Position numbers and translations under genes: made by a program. Below the pieces are notes generated by a model. That model worked only from the letters and a program-made list of their open reading frames with translations, was not told where the DNA came from and did not search any database. A stretch of DNA of 64,000 bases from Metarhizium brunneum (Eukaryota; Ascomycota; Sordariomycetes; Hypocreales; Clavicipitaceae): assembly GCF_013426205.1 (NCBI RefSeq), contig NC_089423.1:3720001-3784000 (forward strand). The letters are read 5' to 3'. This document shows positions 36,907 to 49,003 of this stretch, one piece after another (positions within the stretch are counted from its first letter, which is position 1; each line of letters starts with the position of its first letter).

Positions 36907-39900
36907 TTGGGGTGGATGTGCGGTGTGAAGGGTCTGTCAGAAAGGGTATTTATGTAGGATGCGTGTGAATTGGAGGGTTGGGACGATAGCTAGGGGGGTG
37001 GGCAACGTGAACAGGGTCTGTAGAGAATAACCAACGACGAAGAAGCCTTGGGCAAAAAGCAAATGTTAGAGAACAGTCAAGTCGGCCATGATGGCCCGGA
37101 CTGATGCGTGAAATGGCCAGATAATGGGTGAAAAGAGGAGAGGTGGGAGGTGGCCACTTGATGCCTCAAATACTCGCAGCTTTCTGGCAGAAGGGAAAAA
37201 GGCGGAGAGGAAGTCTGGCGCTGGTGATCGGAGGGGACAGACAGGAAGGGGGCAGGGAAGGCGAGGTCAAACCCCCAGAGTAGGGCAAGAACGCAAAAAG
37301 CACGGGTTACAGGTTCCGGGTTGGGAGGAGACCAGAAAAAACAAGTGAACAGCCAATCTGGTGCGAGCTACTCATCCCGAGTCGAGACAAGCCAAGTACA
37401 AAGTACCAAGGTACCGCAGAGTCACAGTCGCGATGACACGAAATAAAATGAAGCAACAGGAAGGAGCCGTCCGCTAGCCAGGTGGGCAAAGTGGGCAGGC
37501 GCTTCGAGTTTACGCGGGCCACGTCAATGGACCAAAGTACGGTCTAGTATTGTAGAAAGGGAGTAATAGGGAGCACAGCCTGGGGGCACAGTCCTTGCAC
37601 CCGGGAAACTGAGATCAGCGAAACTCTCCCATTCTCTTGGATACCCAGTACCTATAGGTAGGCTCCGGGTGTGGGAATGCGCCAGTGTGAAAAGGCCAGG
37701 GAAGCAGTACGATGCACGCCACGGCTGCCATTAGTCACCAGCACCAACTACAGCACTCCAAAAGCACGTTGAGCGCTCAGGCAAAAGGGCGGCGGGGCAG
37801 GGGGCCCTGGGATCATCTGGTCAAGTGCCTGGAGATGCATCACGGCTTTACGGCACTCTGTAACAGGTGCATTGGTCGAGGCGTGTGCGTTCTGGTGTAC
37901 GTGGACGGCGGTGCTGGCGTGTGCCCAAGGTTGGTGTGTTATCCTCTCCTGAGGACGTAGCACGAACATGCTGAGATGGAACATTGAATACGTATTGACA
38001 TTTGAAGGATAGACACGGCAGCCAAAGACTAAATACCGGCCCAGCATTATCCGCTGCCTTAGCGTCGACAGGGCACTTGTCTTCATGAGAAGATCCGATT
38101 TGACGACTGTCGACTGCTCTCGACGACATGACGCGACGTGTTGATTGCGGCGGTGCTGGTGTCGAGTTGCAGCGTCCGGCTGCTACAAAGGCTTTTCGAG
38201 ACGGCGGTAACGACCATTTGCACATGGACAGCCATAGCCTGAGAGACACAGCCGACCCGGCCACAGCATTATGTCGCCCATCGACTAGTGCTATTACCAG
38301 ACAATGTCGAGTCTACCCACCCATCCAACTCTGAGAGTGTCCATATCCATACACACATACCATGGCCCACCAATCTAGTTCATCGCCTGGGTCAAAACAC
38401 CTCATACATCATCGTTTTCTGACGGCACGGCGTGCGAGGAGCCCGGGCTGTGGTCAGACCGCCTCATCGCTCATATGCATTTCAAACATGTTGAAATGGT
38501 GGGTAGTTTTGTGAGCCGGATCAAATGTCAAAACCGGGAAACGACTTGAAAAGGGGCCCCGCGACCATTTTCGTCACTTCTCTTCCTACTAATAAACACG
38601 AAAAAAAACGACGACAATAAAAGGACATCCACATGACAGTGGGCTTTGTGGAGGATATGTGTCGTTCCGTTTGCGAACCCACCGAACTGCTCAATCTGCA
38701 TCCAGCAAACTTTGATCCAGACTGGCCCATTCACGCATCGGGACCAAATTGCTCCATCTTTTTGCCGCCGCTGGGTTCTCAAAACAACTGGGTACCATGG
38801 CTACAGAAGAAAGCCTCTCTGAACTAGCAGGGCTGATATCGCTAACTAGAATCTGCAGCTAGCGACTCACCTTGTCATCAAATGCCCGTCGTCACTCTCG
38901 GAACTCGTCAGGCTTGAGCCGTCAGCTGCAGCCGTTGCCGCGGGACAGGAACTGGCCGCAAACGAATTTTGACACAGTTGAAGACCGAGTCACGAACATG
39001 CAAATGCCTCAAACGATTCGAGTCGTATTCTTGATAGAAAGAACAAAAATTGCAGCGCTTGACAGCTGACTGACCAACACCCACCAGCTCCATGCCCAGC
39101 CTCCTCAACTGCTGACTCTGCGTCTGCTATGCATGTGCAAATGTACATGCAGAGCCCGGAGCGCAAATGATTGATCAATTGAAGATAAACTTCAGCAAGC
39201 ATGGCACGTCGTAATCATACACATTCCTAGAGGTCTCAGGAGTATGCGGTGCAAGCTCTACAGTCACCCTGAGATGCATGAGGCTTGTTGATGGATTAAC
39301 AAGCTTGCATCGCGCACTGTTTGGTCAATCAAATGCCAAGCATCATCTACCCTCAAGGATGCCTGGGAGGCCTCGTTCGGGACCGATCCGAAAAAGGGAC
39401 CCTGCCTCAAACTGCTGCACTCCACCATTTGGGTGGAGCCGGTCTTAACTTTGCGGTTGGCGAAAGGGCTTCACAGTCGTGCTGCGTTGCTGTGTAATGA
39501 CGACGGTGGCCGTGGCAATGCCCTTTAGGCGCATGGCGTCTGCCGCATGCCAAGAGCATGACAAGTGAGATTACAGCAAGGAGTCAAGGGGTCGAGGAGT
39601 GGATGAATGCCACTGCAGCGTTTCTCACGCGATGGCTGCAATTTTATCGACGCCTTGGGGGCCACAAAATCCAAACACACTCCTAATCAAGCAGATGGAA
39701 CTCATGGCGTACATCACACATGGAAGCCCAGGACCACACCACGCAAACGGGACCGGCCAGACCAAATAAGAACAACGGACAGTCACCGACTCAGGATGTT
39801 CGTACTCATACTCGCATCATTCCGTCCATTTGTCCCATTTGTTCTCGCGGGAGGCAAACGGGTTATTTCCACGCTAGGGCAAATGCTTGCAAAAGTGCCC

Positions 39901-40900
39901 AAAAACGCAGTTATCCTAAAACTACTACCATCTCATGTCGCCGATCAGCCACAAGCCGAGGACCGACTCCTCTGCGGCGTGATTGTTCCACTGTGTGTTG
40001 CTCCAGTCGCTGAGGTGATGGCCTACAGCGCCTCCCATCTCCCTGGACAGCGCTTACATGTTCCTGACACATATATCGCTCATACATGCTGCTCTTTAAC
40101 TCTTACCTGAGCTACACGCAGGGTACTCGTACTCTGTTACTAGGAGACCTGGGACACTCACATCAGCTGTCGCCTTCCTCACCTTTCCCTCGCCTTTTGT
40201 TGCCGCCCATCACAATGAACTAAACGGCCCCTCACTCTATACTCATCTCGGACAAAGCAATTTTGGCAATAATGGGACTCTTTTTTCGTGGGTGTAAATC
40301 GTCAACCGCCCCGAAGCGTAGATCCGTTCCAGACAACACACCCCGTCACCAGCCTTATTGTTCTTTTCCCCCTCTCGTTTAAACCCCTGGGCCAAAATTC
40401 TGGCGCGGCAGGACGACTACTCCGTACCATGACAACGGATGATGACGGCAGGTCCTTTGAACCCTGAACTAACCAACCAAAACCCATGTGATTCTCTTAT
40501 GCAAGTGATGACAGTGGCCGAAATAGAGGTAGCTGTGTCCTGCGAATATGTTGCCAGAAACCGGCCAGGTAAGATGAAAGGCTGAATTGATTGTTCGCAT
40601 TGCGACGGAGAAAGAGAACTATATCGGGAAACTTGCACCGCGCTGCTCGTAAATTTTGCGCGGTATTGCAGCTGAATTTTTTTTTTCGCCGCATTGGTTG
40701 AGCATATAATTGCCCGTTTGTGTGCTTCTGCTTTGCCGGCTCTTTGCCATGCGTAGTTCCCAAGGATTTGGATCGTTCACCACGTTGAACTCGAGCCATC
40801 CTGATAGACCTTTAAACCGGCTTCTATCTCATAGATTTCTTCTGTTCCCGATAACTTTTCTGCCTTAGACTGCTTTCCTTTTTCTTTTCTTACATTGATC
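36907..40900. other. Gene-poor interval, right part (about 4.0 kb)
   Basis: No supported gene. An ORF at 39607-40110 (+, 167 codons) has no recognisable domain and was not accepted. The dispersed 9-mer occurs at 40418-40426. The last several hundred bases form the promoter and leader of the P-type ATPase gene and contain T and CT tracts (40680, 40850-40890). Confidence 0.5.
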
Positions 40901-43900
40901 ATGTCGTCAGAAAAACCCGAGGACTCGCACGTTGCGGATCGAATTCGCTGGCGAGACGAGGAACAAGGCCATGATCGCCAGAGAAGTCGTTCCAGACCTG
41001 GGCTTCGTCGTGCCAGCTCTACGGACTCTCTTGCCATACGGAGTGTCCATGGGAGAACTACGGTTGATCCGGCTGTTACTCTCCCTATTCAGTATCGTAC
41101 CGTGTAAGTGGTGTTAGTGCTCTCGTCTCGCGCGGGCTCGACACTAATCTTCTCAAAGTTCATTCCAAATAGAGGAATCCAAAGGCAAGGAACGAGCAGA
41201 ATTAATAAGGGCCAGCGAAGTTGCAGCCAAGGGTGAGTTTCCTTCCAATCACAACGCACCTTGACGTGCACTGGATTCTTAACCAGGTGTCACTACAGAC
41301 CTGAGTGACCTGCAATGGCACACAATAACTGCCACTGAAGTTGCCGAGAGGCTAGTAACTTCATCCACCGACGGGTTGTCAGAGACCCAGGCTAAAAGAC
41401 GACTCGAGGAGTATGGCAAGAACGCGCCGTCGCCCCCAAAGACGAACCGAATCCTTACCATATTGGGATACTTCTTCAAGGGCTTTGGCGGTATTCTTCT
41501 TGTTGGCAGTATTTTGGTCTTTATATCGTGGAAGCCTCTCGGAGATCCACCGCAGCTGGCCAATCTGGTATGACAGAAAATGCTATACTCCCATCATGCT
41601 TTCGTGATACTAATATTATTCTGCTTTGAATAGGCCTTGGCAATTGTTCTTCTGGCAGTCTTCTTTCTTCAGGCAGCCTTCACCATGTTCCAGGATTGGT
41701 CAACTTCGCGCGTGATGTCGTCCATAAAGGATATGTTGCCAGAGCAATGCCACGTTACGAGAGACGGCCAGATGGTACACATGCAGGCCGAGGACCTTGT
41801 TCCAGGGGACCTTGTTACTATTAAAGCTGGCAACAAGCTTCCTGCCGACTTGCGCTTTATTGAGGTGTCGCCTGACCTCAAGTTTGACCGCTCTGTTCTG
41901 ACTGGTGAATCCAGACCCATTTCGGCGACAGTTGATCACACAGATGTCAATTACTTGGAAACGCACAATATTGGCCTCCAGGGAACTCACTGTATTATTG
42001 GATCCGCGCTTGGTATTGTTGTTGCAACTGGCGACCGGACAGTCTTTGGTCGTATTGCCACCTTGACAAATGAGCCTAAGACGGGCATGACGACTCTGGA
42101 AAAGGAAGTTCTGTATTTCGTCCTTTTTATTTGCGCAATCATGTTCACCATGATTGCCGCTGTCGTCATCATTTGGTATGTAGTGGCTTCGGTTTTATTC
42201 ACACTCCCTGCATATTTTACAACCCAGCTAACTCCTCCGATTTACAGGGCCGCCTGGCTGCGACGGGATCATCCTGACTGGATTAATGTGCCTACTTTGA
42301 TTGTCGACTGTGTTAGTGTGGCTGTTGCATTTATTCCTGAAGGCCTTCCTATTGCTATCACTGCTGGCTTGACTATTACCGCAAACCTGATGAGAAAGAA
42401 CAAGATTCTTTGCAAGTCTCTCAAGACTGTCGAAACGCTCGGCTCTGTCTCTGTCATTTGCTCTGACAAGACTGGAACTCTGACTCAGGTGAGACGATAT
42501 GTCGTGCCTGGGAACTTTTTTTGCATCTAACTCTATATCTAGGGTAAAATGGCAGTTACGGATTGCTCGATCGGTACCAACAACCTCTCGATGGAACAAC
42601 TACATGACAGTATGCATTCTGGAAATGTCAACGAAAAGCCGAATGCCTTTCAAACGTTTGGGCAGCTTGCTGCATTGGGTGCTTTGTGCAACGGGGCTGA
42701 GATGGACGCTGCGCAAGCCGATGTTCCCGTTGCAAAGAGACACGTATTTGGAGACGCCACCGACACTGCAATACTGAGATTCTCCGAGTCTGTAGCTCAA
42801 GGAAACGTTGCGTATTTTCGATCCTGTTGGCAGAAAGTGTTTGAACTTGCCTTTAATAGCAAGAGCAAGTTCATGATTCGGTGCTTCACTATTGCCCGGC
42901 CAGAGGCATTGGACCGGACTCTGACTACCCAGGATGCTAGCCGATTCCAGGGCAATGATTTGTAAGAAGATATCCGTAGTTCGGACCTTTGGGGGAAACC
43001 ACTGACTTTGCTATAGGCTGCTCACTATCAAGGGCGCACCAGACGTCCTCGTTGAACGATGCTCGTACTACCTGGCCCCATCAGGAGAGGTTCTTGAACT
43101 TACCCAAGGAGCCAAGGCTACGTTTGAGCACCTTAAGAACATGCATTCTTCTCAGGGTAAGCGGTGTCTTTTCCTTGCGAGAAAAATCGTCAAGGGTGGT
43201 AGACTCCAAGACGGCGGGGACTACGAGAAGTCAGTGGTCGAGGAGGCAAAAACCGGGTTGACCTTGGTTGGACTTGTGGCCATTGTTGATCCACTGCGGC
43301 CTGAGATTCGTGACGTTGTCTCTACTCTTCGTGGTGCAGGTATCAGAATTTCCATGGTACGTCGTCTCACATCCACACCCCAATTTCTTTCAGTCTGTAC
43401 TGACTATAGCCCAGGTAACTGGTGATTTCGCTTTGACAGCCCTGGCCATCGCTCGGGAAGCTGGCGTCGTTACCTGCGTCCATGTTGACGGTGCTTCACA
43501 CCTCGAAAGAACCACAGTAGATATCGGCTCTGCTTCTGAGGATAATGAAGATATGAAAACAGTCGGTTCAAGGCGAGGTGCTCTAGTCATCAGTGGGCCT
43601 GAGCTAACAACCCTGACGGATCACCAATGGAGTCTTCTTACCGAGTACGAAGAGGTGGTATTTGCTAGAACGACCCCGGAACAGAAACTTCGCATCGTGC
43701 GAGAATACCAGAAGCATAACGTTGTTGCCATGACCGGTGATGGTGTCAACGATGCGCCGTCTTTGAAGGCTGCCGATGTTGGTATTTCCATGGGCAGCGG
43801 CTCAGACATTGCCATGGAGGCCGCGGACATGGTATTGCTAGACTCGTTTTCTTCTGTTGTTGCGGCGGTCCAGTATGGACGAGTAGTGTTTGACAATTTG

Positions 43901-44759
43901 AAAAAGGTGAGGGGATCGTATATCGACGGCCATTTTGATGCAATACTAACAAAGGCCGGATTAGGTCATTGCGTACCTGCTTCCTGCTGGTAGTTTCTCC
44001 GAATTCTGGCCCGTCATGACGTCGGTTGTTTTTGGTCTCCCTCAAATTCTGTCTTCCTTCCTCATGATTATTATTTGGTGAGGTCTATCCCTCTAGCTCT
44101 TTGGTATATTCGCGAAAGTGCTCTTGCTAACTGAAGGCAGCTGCTTCACGGATTGTGCCGCTGCCACCGTCCTTTCCTTTGAAAAGCCCGAGGCGGATGT
44201 ACTCCTCCGAAGGCCTAGAAACGTAAAGAAAGACCGGCTTGTTAACTGGCAGTTGATCTTTCACGCGTATGCCATCATTGGCGTCACAGAGACCCTTGCA
44301 TCCTTCGCAATGGCCTTTTGGTACCTGCAACGACAGGGAATTCCCTTCAAGGACCTGTGGTTCAGCTTTGGCGTACTACCCGCCTCCATCAACCCGGACT
44401 ACTATGCGGAAAAGTTGAACGAGGCTTCATCCATCTACTTTGTCAATTTGGTTGTCATGCAGTGGTTCAATCTCATGGCTACGAGAACAAGACGACTCAG
44501 CATCTTCCAGCACCCTCCTCTGTTTAACAAGAAGACCCAGAACTTGTATCTATTCCCTGCAATTGTGTTTGCCTTGGCAATGGCGGTATTGTGGCTGTAC
44601 ATTCCTTCATTGCAGCCCATCATTCAGACGGCCGATGTACCTGTGGCGCATTGGTTCTTGCCTTTTGCTTTTGGTCTTTTTATCATTTTGATTGATGAGG
44701 CTAGGAGGTGTTGGGTTAGGCGCTGGCCGAATGGCCTGCTCGGGAGAATGGCGTGGTAG
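40901..44759 (+). CDS. Na,K-ATPase alpha-like P-type ATPase (P2C)
   Basis: Ten exons: 40901..41103, 41159..41232, 41287..41567, 41634..42175, 42248..42488, 42543..42961, 43017..43356, 43415..43906, 43965..44077, 44141..44759; all in phase, 1107 residues. P-type hallmarks: TGES (276-279) of the actuator domain, PEGLP (397-401) in M4, the phosphorylated Asp in CSDKTGTLTQ (D440), KGAPD (about 592) of the nucleotide domain, and TGDGVNDAP (about 807). The N-terminal DLSDLQWHTITATEVAERL and the M7-M10 part (AEKLNEASSIYFVNLVVMQWF, then RRLSIFQHPPLFNKKTQN) resemble animal Na,K-ATPase alpha more than the fungal ENA sodium pumps. It should move K+, Na+ or H+ at the plasma membrane; no beta subunit gene is seen nearby. 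The start ATG at 40901 follows a pyrimidine-rich leader. Confidence 0.92.
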
Positions 44760-45485
44760 TTTTGGGCCTTGGTTTTGGAGGGGACGTTTTTGTAAAGATG
44801 GTTCCGTGCGCGTTTGCGTACGTTGGGATGAGAGGTTTGGTACACTGTTATACTTGTGTTTGATAACCGTTGTACCGTGTGTAACGACATGCTGCGTGAT
44901 AGTTGCCAAATGTTGGCTCGGTAACCTTGCGGCTCAACGTTCCCTGTCATGGTGGAACAAGCACTTGATCAACCCGTGTCTAGTAGTTACAAAACAGGCT
45001 ACTTTCACCGCTTCCAATCAAAACCCGTGGTGGTGGTGGTGGTGGTGGTGGACCGCCGATCATGTCGGTTCCTGTCAAGCGTCAGCGTCAGGCTTCAGCA
45101 CAGCACAATGAGGATTCCTGGCTGCTCAGTCAACGGTGATTCGGCCATTCTTTGGTCGGCGCAGTGCCGTGGTCGTCGTCGTTAGCCGGCTGGTTCTCCG
45201 CGACACAAATCAACCATTCGGCGCAACCACTGCTGATATCAGCTCATTGTACCCTGTTGGTGAGGCTGCCGATGCACGTTGGATTGCCAAGCTGTTCTTG
45301 TATTTTGGGGGCCGCATCATAGTTTGTGGTTCTGTCCCTGGTCGGGCGTCATGACGGCCATTGTGCTGCCGCCTCCAGGGTGACGCAGCTTGCGCTTCTC
45401 CGTCGTTCATCACTCAAGCGTCACCTCACCCGTTGTCGATTGATGGGGTTGAAGACGCAGGCTACTTGACAGAGTGCTTCAAACA
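44760..45485. other. Intergenic region with GTG microsatellite
   Basis: 726 bp between the ATPase and the Zn cluster gene. A (GTG)n tract of about 25 bp lies at 45027-45051. It holds the promoter of the downstream regulator. Confidence 0.55.
45027..45051. repeat. (GTG)n trinucleotide repeat
   Basis: About eight perfect GTG units in the promoter region of the Zn(II)2Cys6 gene. Confidence 0.85.
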
Positions 45486-47048
45486 ATGCCTGGAGTCCCG
45501 TCATCTCGCAGCTGCGAAGCCTGTCGCAGGGCGAAGAAGAAGGTGAGAGAGACTTTGGGGTTTCGGTAGAGCAACCATTGACTCGGGTTTTTTTCCTCCT
45601 GCACAGTGCGACCAAGGCAGACCGTCATGTGGTCGCTGCGTACGGCTCAAGATCCATTGCGTCGGGTCTGGACACCAGCGGTACAAGTTCCACGACGTGT
45701 CGATGGCGTTTGCTATTGTCAACAGCCAAGTGAGCAGACGACCGGCTGCCTCGAGCAAAGCAGGCCTCGGCCCCATCACGACAGTCCCAAGCAGCAAGGT
45801 CACCATTACCGCCAGCGCGCTGGGGTCTGTCTTGGAGGTGACAGACCCTAGGTATGATGTTTTCGCCTTTGGCTTGTTCATGAGCGAGCTCCCGCGGCGT
45901 CTCGGGCACAGCGTCGCTCTGGACGCGTCGACGGCGGCCTTTGTCAGCGCCCTGAAAGATCTGCGCACCAGGCAGCCGACGCCCGATACCATAAGGAAGT
46001 ACGTGGGAGCCCTGAGTGCCGTGCAGAAGAGCCTGGGGGACGAGAGCACGGCGTACTCGGCCGAGACGCTGTGCGCCGTGTTCTTGGTCATGGCCGCGCA
46101 GCCGTGGCTGTCCATGAAGGGCGACCGGCACCCCAGCCACGGCCTGGGCATGTCGCATCTGCTCAAGATGCTGGTTGACAGGCAGCCCCATGATGACTTT
46201 TTGCGGACGCTGATGGCATCAGTCACCGTCGTCGTGGTGGGTTGCCGCGTGTGTCCCCCGACAAGCCGGCTCGTGCTAACCGCCGGGCGCAGATACTCGA
46301 GAACATATTCAACCCGGCGATTGCGCTGGAGCCTTGGATACACAAGGTGCGTCCGCTGACGAGTCGGGAGGAAGAGGAGGCGGCGTTGAAGCTGGGCCTC
46401 AACTTCCGATCCCTGGACATGGGATGGCTCTCGAAGCTGCCTGAGCTCATACGCAACCCGGTCGAGAACAGCGCCACCATCAGGGCCTACTATGAGATGA
46501 TACAGACCGACTATCCCGGGATAAAGCGCTTCGGGGACAGCGTCATTGAGGCGAGATGCGTTGGGCCGCCGACGTCTCTCCCGCTCCGGGTTGTGCGGGC
46601 GCAGACGCAGTTCCACGCCGCGCAGTGCGTCATCCTATCCATCGCCATCGCCTTGAACGCATTCGTGGGCAAGCACTTTGGCCCCGGCGACCTTGCAGCC
46701 GCAGAGAGGTATGCCTTTTGCGCCGATGCCATCCAACTTGCGGAGAGGGCTCGGCACCGAAGGCCCCTGGCTGCCGCTCACATTCCGCTGTGTCTCATCG
46801 CGGCTTGGCTATCTTCGCGGGATGCCGCGCAGCAGGCGCAGCTGGAGCTTCTGATGGACGAGTACGAGAAAGACTATCATCTGATTGAAATGGTCCGAGG
46901 CGCAACGCAGGCCGAGGGGAGAGGGAAAGAGGGCGCGATTCGCACATTCGCCTGCTTTCCGATGCAGACACTGGGCGGGCAGAATGGACCGCCGGGACCA
47001 AGGGCTGGCCCCGAAGCTTACTGCGCAGAGTACTGTACTATTCTGTGA
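45486..47048 (+). CDS. Zn(II)2Cys6 fungal transcription factor
   Basis: Three exons: 45486..45542, 45607..46236, 46293..47048; 480 residues. Exon 1 is only 19 codons (MPGVPSSRSCEACRRAKKK) and the intron splits the zinc cluster; splicing rebuilds C10-x2-C13-x6-C20-x6-C27-x2-C30-x6-C37, a complete binuclear cluster. The second junction uses a GTGGGT donor and CGCAG acceptor, restoring TVVVILENIFNPAI. The rest is helical without membrane segments, like the regulatory domain of this class, with short motifs such as DYPGIKRFGDSVIEARC. The C-terminal end GPEAYCAEYCTIL has a CTIL-like terminus that could suggest prenylation, which would be odd for a DNA-binding protein. Targets are unknown; neighbours are the P2C ATPase upstream and a cupredoxin downstream. 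Confidence 0.87.
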
Positions 47049-47842
47049 TGAGACATTGTTGGCTAAAATTACAGGATACATGATGCTTGGGATGCCCGGC
47101 ATGTAGGTAGTCAGCATCATCACGGCGGCAGGCAGTGGATCGTTGTTCAATATCCCAGTGTCGCATTTGGCTCGTCATCGGAGCTGTTCCAATCTTGCGA
47201 CAGTGCCCTGATGAGTGGATTCTTTATGTGGCTCACTTCATACACAGGGTACATTTGCTCAGGAGCCTGGCAGTACGCGTGAGTCATGAGAGCCGCAAGC
47301 AAGTCCTTGTGTGGCTACGCGGTCCACGAGCCCGACATCTCTGGCTGGAAGGAAGCTCCTCCCATCAACCGCAATCTTACTCTTATGGAATTGGTAATCA
47401 GTGACTCCTATACAGAGCCATGGGCCGATGATGGGATTACCGCGCGACCACGCAGCGCTCAGGAGGTATATCGGATGAAGATGATACGCGTCCCGCAACA
47501 GGCAGCCTTTTGAAGAGGACGAAGCGTAGTATTCGTATAAACCTGGCTGGACTTGGGCAGAATGGGGCGACGGGTCGTGACAAGAACACGAGTAAGAATT
47601 GTAACCCTTTTGCACTCCTGGGGTTCTATCGTCGTCAGATTTCGTTACATGAGTGGATACAAATTGGTCTAAATGTTTGGTTTGAAATTTCGTATACAGT
47701 ACTAGTAGACTAGCCATGGGAAAAAAGGTTTGTGCAGAAGAGCCAGCTATTCCGACCTCATGGTATTACTTGCTCATATGCTTCTATCTTATAATAGTAG
47801 AAAAAAAAAAGAGTCCCCCCATTCCTAATCGTGACGAGAAAA
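47049..47842. other. Intergenic region between convergent genes
   Basis: 794 bp between the 3' ends of the Zn cluster gene and the cupredoxin gene. An A-tract lies near 47801-47812. No gene supported. Confidence 0.45.
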
Positions 47843-48573
47843 CTAGGCACCCTCCGGCTCTGCGGGTATAAACGCAGCCTTCTCGAGAGGAATCTGGGCG
47901 ACAATCCCGCCAGAGGGACTGCCTGCGTCGACATTCTCCTTTGCCTGCTGGCACGCCTTCATGTAGTTGACCAGCTGCTGGCCATTTCTCCTATATGTCT
48001 CGGTCAGCCAACAACGAAAAAAGAGTTCCTTTGCCACGTTTCCGGGCAGGCAGTCAAGTTACTGACGGGTTGATGGCGGCAACCTGGCCGGTCTGGCAGT
48101 GCGGCCCGGTGGCGCAGTAGATAAGCCTGGGGTTCAGGTCGTTGACGGGCACGTTGAAGACCATGACGTTCTGGTCGCCCTTGTTGTAGGGGAGGTGTCC
48201 GGAGTGGATGGCCAGCGGGTTGGACTTTTGCAGCGGCTGGCAGCCCGAGCCCTCGATGCCCTCGGTGATGGTGTGGTTCCCGCTGCTGAACTGGAACTGG
48301 ATAACGTCGCCGATAGCGGCGATGATAAAGTTGGGCACGATGAGATCCTGGGGGCCGCCGACTATCACGGTATGGATCTGGTTCGCCTCGCCTGGCGAGA
48401 TGGTGTTGGTGCGAACTGCATGGGGTGTTAAGTTTGCGCTACTTCCTGGGAGATGGCCCTGGGGTATTTTGATAGTCAGACTTACTTCGCAAGGGTCTGG
48501 GTTGCTCATGTGGTGCTGCGATGCCAGACTGGAGTAGGCTGGCTAGAGCCAACAGATACGGGAATGCCTTCAT
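47843..48573 (-). CDS. Small secreted cupredoxin
   Basis: Three exons: 48573..48486, 48415..48067, 47990..47843; 194 residues. The N-terminus MKAFPYLLALASLLQSGIAA is a signal peptide. One cupredoxin domain follows: IHTVIVGG, AAIGDVIQFQFSSGNHTITE, and LIYCATGPHCQTGQVAAINP. Copper ligands can be assigned as H77, C130, H135, with Q140 where many fungal relatives have Met, which would make a stellacyanin-like site; C88 and C136 fit the conserved disulfide. The second intron must use the GTCAGT donor at 48066; the GTAACT four bases on would break phase. The tail (RNGQQLVNYMKACQQAKEN) is helical and ends AEPEGA with no GPI signal. Electron transfer or copper binding at the cell surface is inferred. 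Confidence 0.85.
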
Positions 48574-48972
48574 TTTTTCGTTTCGCTTTATGTATTAATG
48601 GTGGCGGCCGGCCGGCGGTCTCTCCAAGTGCCCGGCACTTTATCAGGAATGCTGCCCGGTAAGGAATGAAGTAGTTGTGAAGCTCGTCCAGCGAGGTGAA
48701 GCGGACAGACGAGCTCAGACTCGGCTCCGGAGGAATGAATGGAAGGCGACCAGTCGCTACTGAAGAAGAGGAAGAGAACCAAAAAAAGAACGTCGTACAG
48801 CAGACAGGTATGTTGCTTTCACTTGGGCATGAAATCTCTTTTGTGTCCTGTTCGGAAGCCGAGCACTCGATCGGTTCCGCCGGTTTCACAATATCACGCA
48901 ACGACATCGTGGCCCAGGTCAGCATCCGATGGGAAATTCGGAACTGCCAAGAAAGGGCCCGTCGTTCTTGAC

Positions 48973-49003
48973 GAGGCGAGGCGAGGTGAGGCGAGGCGAG
49001 GCG
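48973..49003. repeat. GAGGC pentanucleotide repeat
   Basis: Six near-perfect GAGGC/GAGGT units in tandem. Simple repeat upstream of the cupredoxin gene. Confidence 0.8.

Noticed and set aside
39607..40110. Plus-strand ORF of 167 codons
   Set aside because: No recognisable domain, no splice-linked exons, mixed composition; probably chance.
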